Below, in pieces: positions 35,417 through 45,032 of a stretch of DNA of 64,000 nucleotides. The number at the start of each line of letters is the position of its first letter. The stretch's first letter is position 1. A model generated the notes under the pieces. That model did no database searches, was not told the origin of the DNA, and saw only the letters and a list, made by a program, of their open reading frames with translations. The translations under genes were made by a program, and so were the position numbers. Source of the DNA: an uncultured SAR86 cluster bacterium (GTDB lineage: Bacteria > Pseudomonadota > Gammaproteobacteria > Magnimaribacterales > D2472); the NCBI GenBank assembly GCA_902617045.1, contig CACMVA010000003.1:30642-94641 (forward strand). The letters run 5' to 3'.

Positions 35417-36687
35417 TAATACCTTATAGGTTTAAAGTAGTTTTTTTATCATTCTTAGCTGTTTTTATTTGTTATATAGATAGAGTTAATATTTCTGTTG
35501 CAATAATTCCTATGCAAGAACAGTTCGGATGGTCTGAATCGCAGGTTGGTATTATTTTGGGATCATTTTATTTTGGATATATGATTACAATGATTCTTGG
35601 CGGATATTTAGCTGATAAATATGGCGGTAAAAAGGTTCTTGGATATGCTCTACTAATTTGGTCATTATTTACAATCATTACTCCTTTTTTTGCATTCCAA
35701 GGATTGTGGTGGTTAATATTAATTAGAATTCTAATGGGTCTTGGAGAAGGGGTTACTTTTCCTTCATGGCATGCGATATATGCTAGATGGATACCATTTC
35801 AAGAAAGAACAAGAGCTATAGGTTTTACTAATAGTGGTATAGCTGCAGGGACACTATTTGGATTTGCAGTTGCAGCATTGATAATTGCAAATTTCTCATG
35901 GGAATGGGTCTTTTATTCATTTGGATTACTAGGATTTTTTTGGTATTTTTTCTGGAATAGAATAGTTACATCTTTTCCAGAGGATAATAAGCTTCTTTCA
36001 GATGAGGAATTACATTATATAAAGACTGAAGCACCTTCTAAAGAATCTGCTCCAACAATTCCGCTTTTAACACTTATAAGAAATGCTCCTTTTATGGCAA
36101 TAGCCGTTGCAACATTTTGTAATAATTGGTCTTTATATACATTTCTTTCTTACTTACCAAAATATGTTAATGCTCCTGTTGCCCAAGGTGGAATGGGGAT
36201 AGACTTAGGATCAAATGTATTTATTTATTCAATACTTATACCAAGTCTTGTTGCAATTTTTTCTTTAATATTGGGAGGCTTTTTAGCTGATGGTTTAATT
36301 AAAAGGGGATATGGCTTACTAAACGTAAGAAGAAGTGTAAATTCAATAGGTTTTTTTGGTTCGGCATTACTGTTATATCTAATATCGTTGGAAGATTCTC
36401 TTATAAATGTTGTCATATTATTGAGCCTAATTAATGTATGTTCTGGCATATGTGCAGGTGGTTTTGGAGTTAATCATGCTGATCTAGGTCCTAAATATAC
36501 TGGTTCATTGGTGGGAATTGCAGGTAGCATTGGAATGATTGCAGCAATTATCAGCCCAATAGCTGCAGGATATATACTTGAAATAACTAATTCTTGGAGT
36601 TCTATATTTTATGTCTGTACATTTGTACTTTTATTCGGCGGTACCTTTTATTTACTTTTTGCAAGTGTTGAAAAACAATTCGATTAA
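35413..36687 (+). CDS. MFS transporter, anion:cation symporter-like
   Basis: A 424-residue, 12-helix major facilitator. The start MIIPYRFKVVFLSFLAVFIC leads into YIDRVNISVAI and later GGYLADKYGGKKVL, as in the ACS (hexuronate/phthalate/vesicular glutamate-like) family. Such carriers take up organic anions with protons or sodium. It overlaps the P450 gene by 4 bases and may import the P450 substrate or related compounds; this link is inferred from the overlap alone. Confidence 0.87.
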   Translation: MIIPYRFKVVFLSFLAVFICYIDRVNISVAIIPMQEQFGWSESQVGIILGSFYFGYMITMILGGYLADKYGGKKVLGYALLIWSLFTIITPFFAFQGLWWLILIRILMGLGEGVTFPSWHAIYARWIPFQERTRAIGFTNSGIAAGTLFGFAVAALIIANFSWEWVFYSFGLLGFFWYFFWNRIVTSFPEDNKLLSDEELHYIKTEAPSKESAPTIPLLTLIRNAPFMAIAVATFCNNWSLYTFLSYLPKYVNAPVAQGGMGIDLGSNVFIYSILIPSLVAIFSLILGGFLADGLIKRGYGLLNVRRSVNSIGFFGSALLLYLISLEDSLINVVILLSLINVCSGICAGGFGVNHADLGPKYTGSLVGIAGSIGMIAAIISPIAAGYILEITNSWSSIFYVCTFVLLFGGTFYLLFASVEKQFD

Positions 36688-37187
36688 TTTGAAACCATAT
36701 TTTGGAAAAAATCAAATATTTCCTGACTTGATCTATCTCTAGCAGTTCTCCATTCTGTGGTATTTGAGTTATTTATAACATTTTTGTTTTTATCAAAGAC
36801 CAAAACTCTTGGAATCCCCTCTGCAGAAGCAATTCCAAATTTCTCCATTAAATTCATATTGATTTCATATCTAAGAACGTCTATATAGAGAACATTAAAT
36901 TTTTCATTAATATGTTTTTCAATTTTAGGAATATTCATTGTTCCAGAGAATATCCTACAATCCGGGCACCAATTTGCTCCAAAAATAAGTATTGGTTGTT
37001 TTCCATCTTTAATTGATTTATCAATAAAGTTATCCAGGAATTCAACACTATAAATTTCTCCATTGTAGGGCAATGGAAGTGGTGTAGTTAATTTGTCATT
37101 TTCATCAAGCATAATATTTCCATTAATATTAATACAAATTAAAAAAAAGTATGAAATATTAATATATTTGATTACACTCTTTAACAT
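36684..37187 (-). CDS. Secreted thioredoxin-fold protein (WCPDC)
   Basis: A 167-residue protein with an N-terminal hydrophobic signal (about 8-24) and a thioredoxin domain with active site GANWCPDCRIF. Cis-proline is in GIPRVLVFD. It is likely a periplasmic thiol oxidoreductase or thiol reductase. Its stop overlaps the MFS gene's end by 4 bases on the opposite strand. Partner proteins are unknown. Confidence 0.8.
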   Translation of the reverse strand: MLKSVIKYINISYFFLICININGNIMLDENDKLTTPLPLPYNGEIYSVEFLDNFIDKSIKDGKQPILIFGANWCPDCRIFSGTMNIPKIEKHINEKFNVLYIDVLRYEINMNLMEKFGIASAEGIPRVLVFDKNKNVINNSNTTEWRTARDRSSQEIFDFFQNMVSN

Positions 37188-37224
37188 AGTTTTAATTTTA
37201 TTTTAAAAAGTTGGAGAAAAAAAG

Positions 37225-37638
37225 TTGATCTGGATAATTAGATTGTACTTGTTATTTATGGCATTTATATATGCCATGATTGGAGTTTGGGCAATATTAG
37301 ATCCCTTACTTGGCGCTCTTGAGCTCGGGTATCCAAGTTTTTTAAATGCTGTAGGCCTCTCAATAACATCTCCATTAGGATATTCTGAAATAGCTGGATT
37401 ATATGGTGGTTTAAACTTATGTTTAGGCATTATGTGTCTAGTGGGTATTTTTAAGAGAGACATAGGCATTTTCTCAATTAAATTTATTACCTTTCTAGTT
37501 GGATCAATTGCCTTTGGTAGAGTAATTTTTTCTATGCTTCCAACAACCCCTGGTTTCTATAATCCTTACTTTGTTTTTGAGGTCATCACTTTTTTTATTG
37601 GAATAACGCTGTTATATCTTCAAAAGAAATCAAATTAA
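37225..37638 (+). CDS. DUF4345 family membrane protein
   Basis: A 137-residue, four-helix membrane protein with a TTG start at 37225, chosen because it includes the full first helix (LIRLYLLFMAFIYAMIG-type). The segment YSEIAGLYGGLNLCLGIM is typical of DUF4345 proteins. The function is unknown. It is divergent from the thioredoxin-like gene and overlaps the antiporter gene's end by 9 bases. Confidence 0.7.
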   Translation: MIWIIRLYLLFMAFIYAMIGVWAILDPLLGALELGYPSFLNAVGLSITSPLGYSEIAGLYGGLNLCLGIMCLVGIFKRDIGIFSIKFITFLVGSIAFGRVIFSMLPTTPGFYNPYFVFEVITFFIGITLLYLQKKSN

Positions 37639-38577
37639 ATTACTCAAACTCAATAAATAAAAAATATAACTACTAACAAATAACATACCGATAAAACGAA
37701 TCACTTTTATTGAAAATACTTTGTTTGAATAGAGAAGAACTACCAACATAAATATAATTGATGCTGAGATCATTATTGTATAGTCCCTACTTATTAGAAC
37801 TTGATCTAGCTGAACGCTTGAAAAAAAACCAATAATTGGGACAACTAATGCAATGTTTAAGACATTTGATCCAATAACATTTCCAACCACCATATCAGTT
37901 TTCTTTTTTAAAACAGCGCTTATTGTAGCTGCTAGTTCTGGAAGGCTTGTTCCAATAGCAATAATAGTTAATCCAATTATCAATTCTGAAATATTTAACA
38001 AGATAGCAATTTTTTCAGCATAAATTACTGCATATCTTGATCCAAAGATTAACGAAATTAATCCTATGATCAAAAAAATAAAAGTAATTGAATTATTTTT
38101 ATCTTGTTGCTCATCAATTAATGTTTGCGTATTTTTATTTGCATTTATTACATACAAAAAATAGCAAAAGCTTAATAACAAAAGGATTCCATCAAACTTT
38201 GAGACGTTTAAATCAATTAATACGTATCCAAGAATTAATGCTGAAACTAAAAAAGGCATTAGCTGAACTATTGGTGTTTTTTTTGGTAAAAAAGATATAC
38301 CAATACATGAAACTCCAAATATTAAGGCAATGTTAGATATGTTTGATCCTACAACTGCGCCCATCGCAATACTTTCACTGTTATTTAAGACAGAAGAAAT
38401 TCCTACGAAGATTTCAGGAGCGGAAGTACCCAATGCAACTATGGTTAATCCTATTGTTAATTCGCTAACTCCAATCTTCTTTGCAATTAAAGATGAATTA
38501 TCTACAAATTTATCTGCACCCCAAATTAATACAGCTAGGGAAGCAACTAAACCTAGGAAGTTGATTAGGAAATACAT
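37630..38577 (-). CDS. Calcium/sodium antiporter, YrbG-type
   Basis: A 315-residue inner membrane exchanger with ten predicted helices. The two inverted alpha-repeats are clear: LTIVALGTSAPEIFVGISS with GSNISNIALI in the first half, and LTIIAIGTSLPELAATISA with GSNVLNIALV in the second. The family exchanges Na and Ca ions across the membrane. It is monocistronic and convergent with the DUF4345 gene. Confidence 0.92.
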   Translation of the reverse strand: MYFLINFLGLVASLAVLIWGADKFVDNSSLIAKKIGVSELTIGLTIVALGTSAPEIFVGISSVLNNSESIAMGAVVGSNISNIALIFGVSCIGISFLPKKTPIVQLMPFLVSALILGYVLIDLNVSKFDGILLLLSFCYFLYVINANKNTQTLIDEQQDKNNSITFIFLIIGLISLIFGSRYAVIYAEKIAILLNISELIIGLTIIAIGTSLPELAATISAVLKKKTDMVVGNVIGSNVLNIALVVPIIGFFSSVQLDQVLISRDYTIMISASIIFMLVVLLYSNKVFSIKVIRFIGMLFVSSYIFYLLSLSNLI

Positions 38578-38665
38578 AATTTATTTTACCTTAGTTATTA
38601 ATGGAGATTATGTTTCGTTCCTAAAAATACAATATAATTTAGTTTCAAATTTATAGGGAATACAA

Positions 38666-39463
38666 ATGGAAATCACAAGTTTATTTAACATATCTGGAAA
38701 AGTTGCTGTTGTTACAGGCGGCTCAAGAGGAATTGGAGAAATGATAACTGCTGGCTTTCTGGCGAATGGGGTAAAAGTTTATATTTCAGCAAGAAAAGCT
38801 CCGGCTTTAATTGAAAAGGCTAGAGAATTGTCTGAAAAATACAATCAAGAATGTATACCGGTTCCATGTGACTTAAGTTCAATGGATGGTATTGATGAGT
38901 TTGTTAATCAGATAACTGAAAAGGAAGATGCTATTGATTTTTTAGTTAATAATGCAGGAGCTGCATGGGGCGAACCTCTAGAAAGTTTCTCTGAAAAAGG
39001 CTGGGATAAGGTCATGGATCTAAATGTGAAGTCTATTTTTTTCTTAACACAGAAATTTAAAAACTTATTGTCTAAAAATGCGAGTGATGATGATCCATCC
39101 AGAGTAATTAATATAGGCTCTATCGATGGGTTAAATGTTCCATCAATGGAAACATATCCCTATGGAGCATCAAAGGCTGCCGTTCATCATTTAACAAGAG
39201 TTTTGGCTGCAAAATTAGTTAAAGAAAATATTTTGGTTAACGCTATTGCTCCTGGACCTTATCCAAGTGATATGCTCGGACCAGCTGTAGGTTATGATTA
39301 TTCTGAAATAGCAAAAAGAAATCCAAGAAAAAGAGTTGGAACTCCTGAAGATATGGCAGGATTGGCAATTTTCTTATGTTCTCGAGCTGGAGCATATACT
39401 GTTGGTGAGACCATAACATCTGATGGTGGAATAGTTAAAACCGCCAATCATGATCTTAGTTAG
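38666..39463 (+). CDS. Short-chain dehydrogenase/reductase
   Basis: A 265-residue SDR with NAD(P)-binding TGGSRGIG near residue 18, NNAG, catalytic tyrosine and lysine in YPYGASKAA, and the C-terminal DGG region. It oxidises or reduces an alcohol/carbonyl of unknown identity. An AGGGAA ribosome site precedes the ATG. It lies next to, and converges with, a LysR gene, with a one-base gap, and an acyl-CoA dehydrogenase follows beyond it, so a lipid role is plausible. Confidence 0.9.
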   Translation: MEITSLFNISGKVAVVTGGSRGIGEMITAGFLANGVKVYISARKAPALIEKARELSEKYNQECIPVPCDLSSMDGIDEFVNQITEKEDAIDFLVNNAGAAWGEPLESFSEKGWDKVMDLNVKSIFFLTQKFKNLLSKNASDDDPSRVINIGSIDGLNVPSMETYPYGASKAAVHHLTRVLAAKLVKENILVNAIAPGPYPSDMLGPAVGYDYSEIAKRNPRKRVGTPEDMAGLAIFLCSRAGAYTVGETITSDGGIVKTANHDLS

Positions 39464-39464
39464 A

Positions 39465-40367
39465 TTATCTTTGAGCTTCTTTGAAGGCCCTAATAATAAG
39501 ATCTTTCATCCAAATGTGACCACCATCACCTTCATCACTTTTATGCCAGATTAAAAAGTATTCCATTAAAGGAATTTCAATAGGTATTTCAACAAACGGC
39601 ATATTATTTCTTTTAGCAAAACTTCTAGTACCCATTAGAACTAAATCAGTTGACTGGATAATTGTTGGAGCAATCAAAAAATGTTGACATCTCAATGCAA
39701 CCTTTCTTCTATAACCAATTTTATCAAGCTCAACATCGATTAAATGAAGGCCTCTTTTTCTTCCAGAGACATGAAGATGCCTCTGTTCAAGTATATCGTT
39801 TACGCTTGGGTTTTTAATTTTTGATAAATCATGTCCCTCCCTGTGCATAACAACAAAATCATCCTCAAAAACTTTCTCTGAATTAATTTCATCAGATCTT
39901 GGTATAACTGGATCAACTACAAAATCCAAATTATTCGTAGAAAGAGCATGAACTTGATCGCTTCTGAGATATGCATAACTTCCAATTGAGATATTTGGAG
40001 CTTCCTTATATATTTCTTTCATTAGGTAAGGTAAAACTCTTCCCTCAGAAACATCTCCCAACGATAATTTAAAGTTTCTTTTTGTTGTTGAAGGATCAAA
40101 AGTATCAGGCTCATTGACGCTTTGTTGTATCAAAGTCAAAGCACTTTGAACATCTTGAATCATGTTTTCAGTTTTCTGAGTAGGCACCATTCCAGAACCA
40201 GTTCTTACGAATAGGTCGTCATTAAATTTTTCTCTTAATCTTGATAAAGCATTACTAACAGCAGGTTGTGTAATTCCAACGACTTCAGCAGCCTTAGTAA
40301 GACTGCCTTCTGTATAGATAGCATTAAGGATCACAAAAAGGTTTAAATCAAAAGAGCTTATTTTCAC
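39465..40367 (-). CDS. LysR-family transcriptional regulator
   Basis: A 300-residue regulator. The winged helix-turn-helix is at about 10-60 (LTKAAEVVGITQPAVSNAL, then LFVRTGSGMVPT), followed by a substrate-binding-like effector domain. It is divergent from an acyl-CoA dehydrogenase gene, the typical arrangement for a LysR regulator controlling its neighbour. A palindrome in the shared 138-base gap is a candidate operator. The effector is unknown. Confidence 0.92.
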   Translation of the reverse strand: MKISSFDLNLFVILNAIYTEGSLTKAAEVVGITQPAVSNALSRLREKFNDDLFVRTGSGMVPTQKTENMIQDVQSALTLIQQSVNEPDTFDPSTTKRNFKLSLGDVSEGRVLPYLMKEIYKEAPNISIGSYAYLRSDQVHALSTNNLDFVVDPVIPRSDEINSEKVFEDDFVVMHREGHDLSKIKNPSVNDILEQRHLHVSGRKRGLHLIDVELDKIGYRRKVALRCQHFLIAPTIIQSTDLVLMGTRSFAKRNNMPFVEIPIEIPLMEYFLIWHKSDEGDGGHIWMKDLIIRAFKEAQR

Positions 40368-40445
40368 TTTATTGCCTTAAATAAATATTTAGATCGTATA
40401 GATTTGTAAGTAACATAAAGTTATTATAAGTAGGAATTACTTTAG

Positions 40446-40459
40446 TACTATTCATAGTA
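40446..40459. promoter_or_regulatory. Candidate LysR operator palindrome
   Basis: TACTAT-TC-ATAGTA is a perfect inverted repeat with the T-N11/12-A shape of LysR-type sites. It lies in the gap between the lysR gene and the divergent acyl-CoA dehydrogenase gene, just upstream of a TATAAT (40462-40467) reading toward the dehydrogenase. In so AT-rich a gap a chance palindrome cannot be excluded. Confidence 0.4.
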
Positions 40460-40505
40460 TTTATAATAGTAACAAAATTTTTGATATAAAGGGAGATTTA
40501 ACCTC

Positions 40506-41723
40506 ATGATGCCTGAATTAAGACCTGAAGCAGTTGAATTAGTTGAAAAAGTTAAAGATTTTATTGACTCTGAAGTTAGACCAAAAGAGCACGTATTTCA
40601 TGAGCAAATCAACGTTGGCAAAGATAGATGGAGCAGTTATCCATCAGTTATTGATGAGTTAAAGGAAAAAGCAAGAGCAAAAGGCCTTTGGAACCTTTTT
40701 TTGCCAGAGAGTGAATTTGGAGCAGGTTTATCCAATTATGAATATGCTCATCTTGCAGAAGAAATGGGAAAATCTCATATTGCTTCTGAGGCTATGAATT
40801 GTAGTGCACCCGACACAGGAAATATGGAAGTTATTGCAAGATATGGAAATGAGCAACATCAAGAAGAGTGGCTTAAACCATTACTTGATGGTGAAATTAG
40901 ATCTGCCTTTAGCATGACAGAACCTGGAACTGCATCATCTGATGCTACAAATATGCAAGCAACAGCAGTTTTGGATGGAGATGAATATGTAATAAATGGT
41001 GAGAAATGGTGGACATCAGGAGCTGGCGATCCAAGATGTAAAATTCTCATATTTATGTGTGTAACTAATCCTGATAATCCAAAACATCAAAGACACTCAA
41101 TGATACTTGTACCAATGGAAACTGAGGGTGTAGAAATTATTAAAATGATGCATGTATTTGGCTATGACGATGCACCTCATGGACATGCACATATGAAATT
41201 TACTAATGTAAGAGTACCAAAGGAAAATCTTTTACTTGGAGAAGGAAGAGGGTTTGAGATTGCACAAGGTCGTTTAGGGCCAGGACGTATTCATCATTGT
41301 ATGAGAGCCATTGGCGCAGGTGAGGTTGCTATAGAATTAATGTGCAAAAGGGGCATGGATCCTAATAAAGTAGCATTTGGTAAAAACTTAGCACAACTTG
41401 GAGCAAATTTTGATTACATAGCTGAGTCAAGAATTGAACTTAATGCTGCAAGATTCTTAACATTGGATGCCGCAGTTAAAATGGATACAGTTGGAAATAA
41501 AATTGCAGCAAGCGAAATTGCACAAATCAAGGTATACGCACCTAATGTAGCCCTTAAGATTATTGATAGAGCAATTCAAATTCATGGTGGTGAAGGGGTA
41601 TCACAACTTACACCACTTGCATCTATGTATGCTCATATGAGAACACTAAGACTCGCTGATGGTCCTGATGAAGTTCATAGAAGAGCCGTCGCAAGATATG
41701 AGCTAGGTAAATATATGAGTTAA
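40506..41723 (+). CDS. Acyl-CoA dehydrogenase (ACAD10/11-like)
   Basis: A 405-residue acyl-CoA dehydrogenase. [15 protein letters not shown] and [13 protein letters not shown] form the flavin/substrate region; the C-terminus [25 protein letters not shown] is typical of the ACAD10/11-like branch, with ADGPDEVH after it. It oxidises an acyl-CoA, passing electrons to ETF. GGGAG precedes the ATGATG start. It is divergent from the LysR gene, which probably regulates it, and lies 4 bases before exonuclease I. Confidence 0.92.
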   Translation: MMPELRPEAVELVEKVKDFIDSEVRPKEHVFHEQINVGKDRWSSYPSVIDELKEKARAKGLWNLFLPESEFGAGLSNYEYAHLAEEMGKSHIASEAMNCSAPDTGNMEVIARYGNEQHQEEWLKPLLDGEIRSAFSMTEPGTASSDATNMQATAVLDGDEYVINGEKWWTSGAGDPRCKILIFMCVTNPDNPKHQRHSMILVPMETEGVEIIKMMHVFGYDDAPHGHAHMKFTNVRVPKENLLLGEGRGFEIAQGRLGPGRIHHCMRAIGAGEVAIELMCKRGMDPNKVAFGKNLAQLGANFDYIAESRIELNAARFLTLDAAVKMDTVGNKIAASEIAQIKVYAPNVALKIIDRAIQIHGGEGVSQLTPLASMYAHMRTLRLADGPDEVHRRAVARYELGKYMS

Positions 41724-41727
41724 AGAA

Positions 41728-43125
41728 TTGTCTCGCAATTTAATATTTTACGATACTGAAACAACTGGAATTCATAAAGATTTTAGTCAAATAATACAAT
41801 GTGGCTCAATTTTTACCGATAACACATTAAAAGTTATAGACGAACAGAATATTGGTAGCAAACCTTTGCCTTGGATTATCCCTCAACCCAAAGCAATGCT
41901 TACTAATAAAAAGATTAATTCCTTTTCATCCAATACTTCTCATTATCAAATGATGAAAGATATTCAACATCAATGGAAAGAATGGTGTATAGACTTACCA
42001 TCAATATTTGTAACATACAACGGACATGCTTTTGATGAAGAGCTCATCAGAAGGCAGTTTTGGTGCAACCTATTAGAGCCATACATTACAAACACAAATC
42101 AAAATGGAAGACTTGATTTAATGTTGATGATTCACAATGTAGCTGCATTTTTTTCAGAAGAAATATCAATTCCCTTATTCGAAGATGGACCTGCTTTTAG
42201 TATTAAGTTGGAACATTTAGCAAATGAACATGGTATTGATGTCAGTGATGCACATGATGCAATTTCAGACTGCAAATTTATGATTGGGTTATGCAAAGTT
42301 ATTAAAAATAAAATACCTGAAGTTTTTGATTCATTTTTGGATATATCAACAAAGGAGGGTATTAAAAATCTTTTATATTCTGATGAATTTCTTGCTCTTG
42401 GTGAGGTCTATAGGCGTCATCCTTTTAAGTATCCTGTTGTAATATGTGGTGCAGATAATTCTAGACCTAATGATATTTGTTTCTTTGATTTGAGTTTTGA
42501 TCCAGATGAAATTATTGATCTAGACTTCACAGAAATTAATAAAATGATTCAATCTGGAGGAAGGGATTTACCTTTAAAAAAATATAAAATTAACAAAACT
42601 ATTCCAATATGCTCAAGCAAACATCTTACAAAAAATAATCACTTTGATATAACTCATGAAGAGCTTCAAAGACGAGCGGATATAGTTAAGTCTAATCAAG
42701 ACTTCTTCACACAAGTTTCTCAGGCTATGGAGGATAGAATTATGAATTTTCCAGAACCAGATTATGTTGAAGGAACTATATATTCTGGTGGTTTTCCTTC
42801 CTTTAGAGATCAAGATCTGATGAAAGAATTTCACCATACTGATAATCTTGAGCAACTTATTAAAATCTCAAGAAATTTTGAAGATGAAAGATTTCGACTT
42901 TTAGCTGAAAGAATTATTTGTAATAAATATCAAACAGATATTCCTGATGATATTAAAACAAGATTTGATGATTTAATTCATGAAAGAATTTATACAGACG
43001 GAAAGTGGGGTTCTGTAGACAAAGCACTTAATGAAATTGATAAGCTGCTTGATGAAAAAGAATCTGAAGAAGATCAAAAAATTCTTTTAGTAACCAAAGA
43101 TCATATCAATACCCTTAAAAACTAA
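41728..43125 (+). CDS. sbcB: Exodeoxyribonuclease I
   Basis: A 465-residue DEDD exonuclease starting at TTG 41728. FYDTETTG (D9, E11) is the first exonuclease motif; FVTYNGHAFDEELIRRQFW, and HDAISD near 170 supply the others. The C-terminal half with the SH3-like and helical parts and the length near 475 match E. coli ExoI. It degrades single-stranded DNA 3' to 5' in recombination and mismatch repair. The location after an acyl-CoA dehydrogenase is probably incidental. Confidence 0.93.
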   Translation: MSRNLIFYDTETTGIHKDFSQIIQCGSIFTDNTLKVIDEQNIGSKPLPWIIPQPKAMLTNKKINSFSSNTSHYQMMKDIQHQWKEWCIDLPSIFVTYNGHAFDEELIRRQFWCNLLEPYITNTNQNGRLDLMLMIHNVAAFFSEEISIPLFEDGPAFSIKLEHLANEHGIDVSDAHDAISDCKFMIGLCKVIKNKIPEVFDSFLDISTKEGIKNLLYSDEFLALGEVYRRHPFKYPVVICGADNSRPNDICFFDLSFDPDEIIDLDFTEINKMIQSGGRDLPLKKYKINKTIPICSSKHLTKNNHFDITHEELQRRADIVKSNQDFFTQVSQAMEDRIMNFPEPDYVEGTIYSGGFPSFRDQDLMKEFHHTDNLEQLIKISRNFEDERFRLLAERIICNKYQTDIPDDIKTRFDDLIHERIYTDGKWGSVDKALNEIDKLLDEKESEEDQKILLVTKDHINTLKN

Positions 43126-43131
43126 CATGGC

Positions 43132-43208
43132 TGGTGGGCGAGGAGAGATTCGAACTCCCGACTTCCTGCGTGTCGAGCAGACACTCTAACCAACTGAGTT
43201 ACTCGCCC
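43132..43208 (-). tRNA. tRNA-Val (anticodon GAC) with C at position 33
   Basis: A 77-base cloverleaf with encoded CCA. The acceptor stem GGGCGAG/CTCGCCC is perfect, the D arm is ACTC/GAGT, and the T arm is GGGAG-TTCGAAT-CTCTC. The anticodon stem TCTGC/GCAGG encloses loop TCGACAC, giving anticodon GAC (43172-43174). Position 32 is T and position 33 is C, whereas U33 is almost universal. Shifting the loop by one base breaks the stem, so the reading stands. Identity Val is by anticodon. Confidence 0.9.
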
Positions 43209-43250
43209 ATAAAGAGGAGTAATTTTACACAAAAAGTTTATTAAATAATA

Positions 43251-43706
43251 TTAATTAATTTTTGCAAGATATTCATCAAGTCTTGTTTGATTCATTACAA
43301 ATGTAGACTTAAATTGTACTGCAACATTTTTAACAGTTTCTATATTTGAATTATCATCACCTACTTGTATTACACCGACCATAGCCATCATTGCATGAGG
43401 TGTACATTGATATCCGTAAACACCAGGAATTTCAAAAGTTACTGAAATATTTCTGCTTAATTGTCCGCTCCAAGGTGAAGCACCAGATGGAATCATACCA
43501 GGTATAGATGCAGAATTATGAGCAGCATCAGTAGACTCAAAAGTGACAGTATCACCAACATTAATTTTTAAAAATGCAGGCTCAAAAACCATTACACCAG
43601 TAGCCCCTTGATTAAGCATCTTAATTGTATGAGATTCTGAATGTAGATCCAAACATGCAAAAGAAATTATTAAAGAAAAGATTGAGTTTTTTAATATAGT
43701 GCCCAT
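43251..43706 (-). CDS. Pseudoazurin-type blue copper protein
   Basis: A 151-residue secreted cupredoxin. Type 1 copper ligands are H63, C101, H104 and M109 in AAHNSAS and YQCTPHAMMAM; the spacing H-38-C-3-H-5-M equals that of pseudoazurin. It carries electrons in the periplasm, in denitrifiers to nitrite reductase, but no such enzyme is seen here; a cytochrome c oxidase or other partner is possible. The signal peptide covers about residues 1-25. Monocistronic. Confidence 0.9.
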   Translation of the reverse strand: MGTILKNSIFSLIISFACLDLHSESHTIKMLNQGATGVMVFEPAFLKINVGDTVTFESTDAAHNSASIPGMIPSGASPWSGQLSRNISVTFEIPGVYGYQCTPHAMMAMVGVIQVGDDNSNIETVKNVAVQFKSTFVMNQTRLDEYLAKIN

Positions 43707-43826
43707 AGCATTATTATATTTATTTATAATTAAATATCAATATAATTTATATCATCAATCATTTGCTTTAAATATAAAAATGATTATATTAAACATATAT
43801 TTTCTATATTTATTTAAATTTTTATT

Positions 43827-45032
43827 ATGAAATTAATCAATCGTATTAGGCCTTTTTTAATATTAATACTGTTATCTCCGTTTGCATTAAATGTATTAGC
43901 AGATTACTTCCCAAATAAAGAAAATTGGGATATTTCATCACCTGAAGCAGAGGGTGTAAATCCCAATAAAATTGATAAATTAATGGATTTATCATTTTCA
44001 GATGATGCAACTCAAGCAGTTGTTGTAATTAAAAATGGCAAAATAATTTCAGAAAAATATGCTGATGGATATGATCTTGATTCTCATGGCACATCTTGGT
44101 CAATGGCAAAAAGTTATTATGCTGCGTTAATTGGAATTTCGCTTGATCGTGGTGAAATTAATAGTCTTGATGATAAAGTTTCAGATTATCTAGATTATTT
44201 TGATGATGAAAGGTCAGATATCACTTTAAGAGATCTTCTCGATATGTCTAGTGGTCTTGATTTTCCAACCCACGAGCATGAAAAAATGTTTTTTCAAGAA
44301 GATCATCTTCAATATGCAAAAAAAGTTGGTGTTGAAAAAGATGCTGGTGAAAAATTTGAATATAACAATGTCAATTCGATGTTATTAGGTGATATTTTAT
44401 TTCAAGCTACTGGTAGAAAAGCTGATGAACTTTTTGAAGAAAGAATCTTAGAACCTCTGGGTATAAGTGACTATAAGTTATGGAAAGACGAAAAAGGAAA
44501 TGTGATGACATATTGTTGTGTGGATATGTCAGCAAGAGATTACTCTAAGTTAGGTTTATTGTTTGCTCGAGACGGAAAGTGGAATGACGAACAAATTGTG
44601 TCTAAAGAATTTGTAGATGAAACTTTTCAGGTGGTATGGGAGACACCAAGCAGATTTACAGATTATAAACGTTACTATTCTCTGCACTGGTGGGTTTCAA
44701 AGTATGATGAAGAATCAAAAATATTTAATACCAGTGGAAAGTTCGGACAGTATACTTTTGTAGATAGAGAAAATGATATTGTTGTAACAAGAATCTCTAA
44801 ATATGCAGAACAAGACAATGGTTCTACTCAGAAGTGGGGCATAATGAAATATCTTAGATGGGCAGGCATAGATAATGCTATTGCTATTGGCAGGATGTTG
44901 ATAGCCTCGGGAACTATAGTGTCTGGATCAGATGTGATTACTCCTTTCACAGATGAGGAGGGAGAATCTTACGAATTCTATGTAAAATATCCTGAAATTA
45001 TTGATTCAATTGCTGATTTAAGTCGTAACTAA
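43827..45032 (+). CDS. Serine hydrolase of the beta-lactamase/class C family
   Basis: A 401-residue exported protein with a signal peptide of about 25 residues. The SxxK motif is SMAK (S92, K95), and the YxN motif is in FEYNNVNS. The family includes esterases, D-aminopeptidases and penicillin-binding-like enzymes; true beta-lactamase activity is not implied. It is monocistronic and its end overlaps a small antisense gene by 35 bases. Confidence 0.87.
   Translation: MKLINRIRPFLILILLSPFALNVLADYFPNKENWDISSPEAEGVNPNKIDKLMDLSFSDDATQAVVVIKNGKIISEKYADGYDLDSHGTSWSMAKSYYAALIGISLDRGEINSLDDKVSDYLDYFDDERSDITLRDLLDMSSGLDFPTHEHEKMFFQEDHLQYAKKVGVEKDAGEKFEYNNVNSMLLGDILFQATGRKADELFEERILEPLGISDYKLWKDEKGNVMTYCCVDMSARDYSKLGLLFARDGKWNDEQIVSKEFVDETFQVVWETPSRFTDYKRYYSLHWWVSKYDEESKIFNTSGKFGQYTFVDRENDIVVTRISKYAEQDNGSTQKWGIMKYLRWAGIDNAIAIGRMLIASGTIVSGSDVITPFTDEEGESYEFYVKYPEIIDSIADLSRN

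Noticed and set aside
38330..38656. Open frame of 108 codons on the plus strand
   Set aside because: Lies antisense within the Ca/Na antiporter gene and its upstream gap; the composition mirrors the real gene and no ribosome site or family is seen.
43132..43208. Reading the tRNA as Asp (GTC)
   Set aside because: The loop gives GAC only; a GTC reading needs a shifted loop that breaks the anticodon stem.
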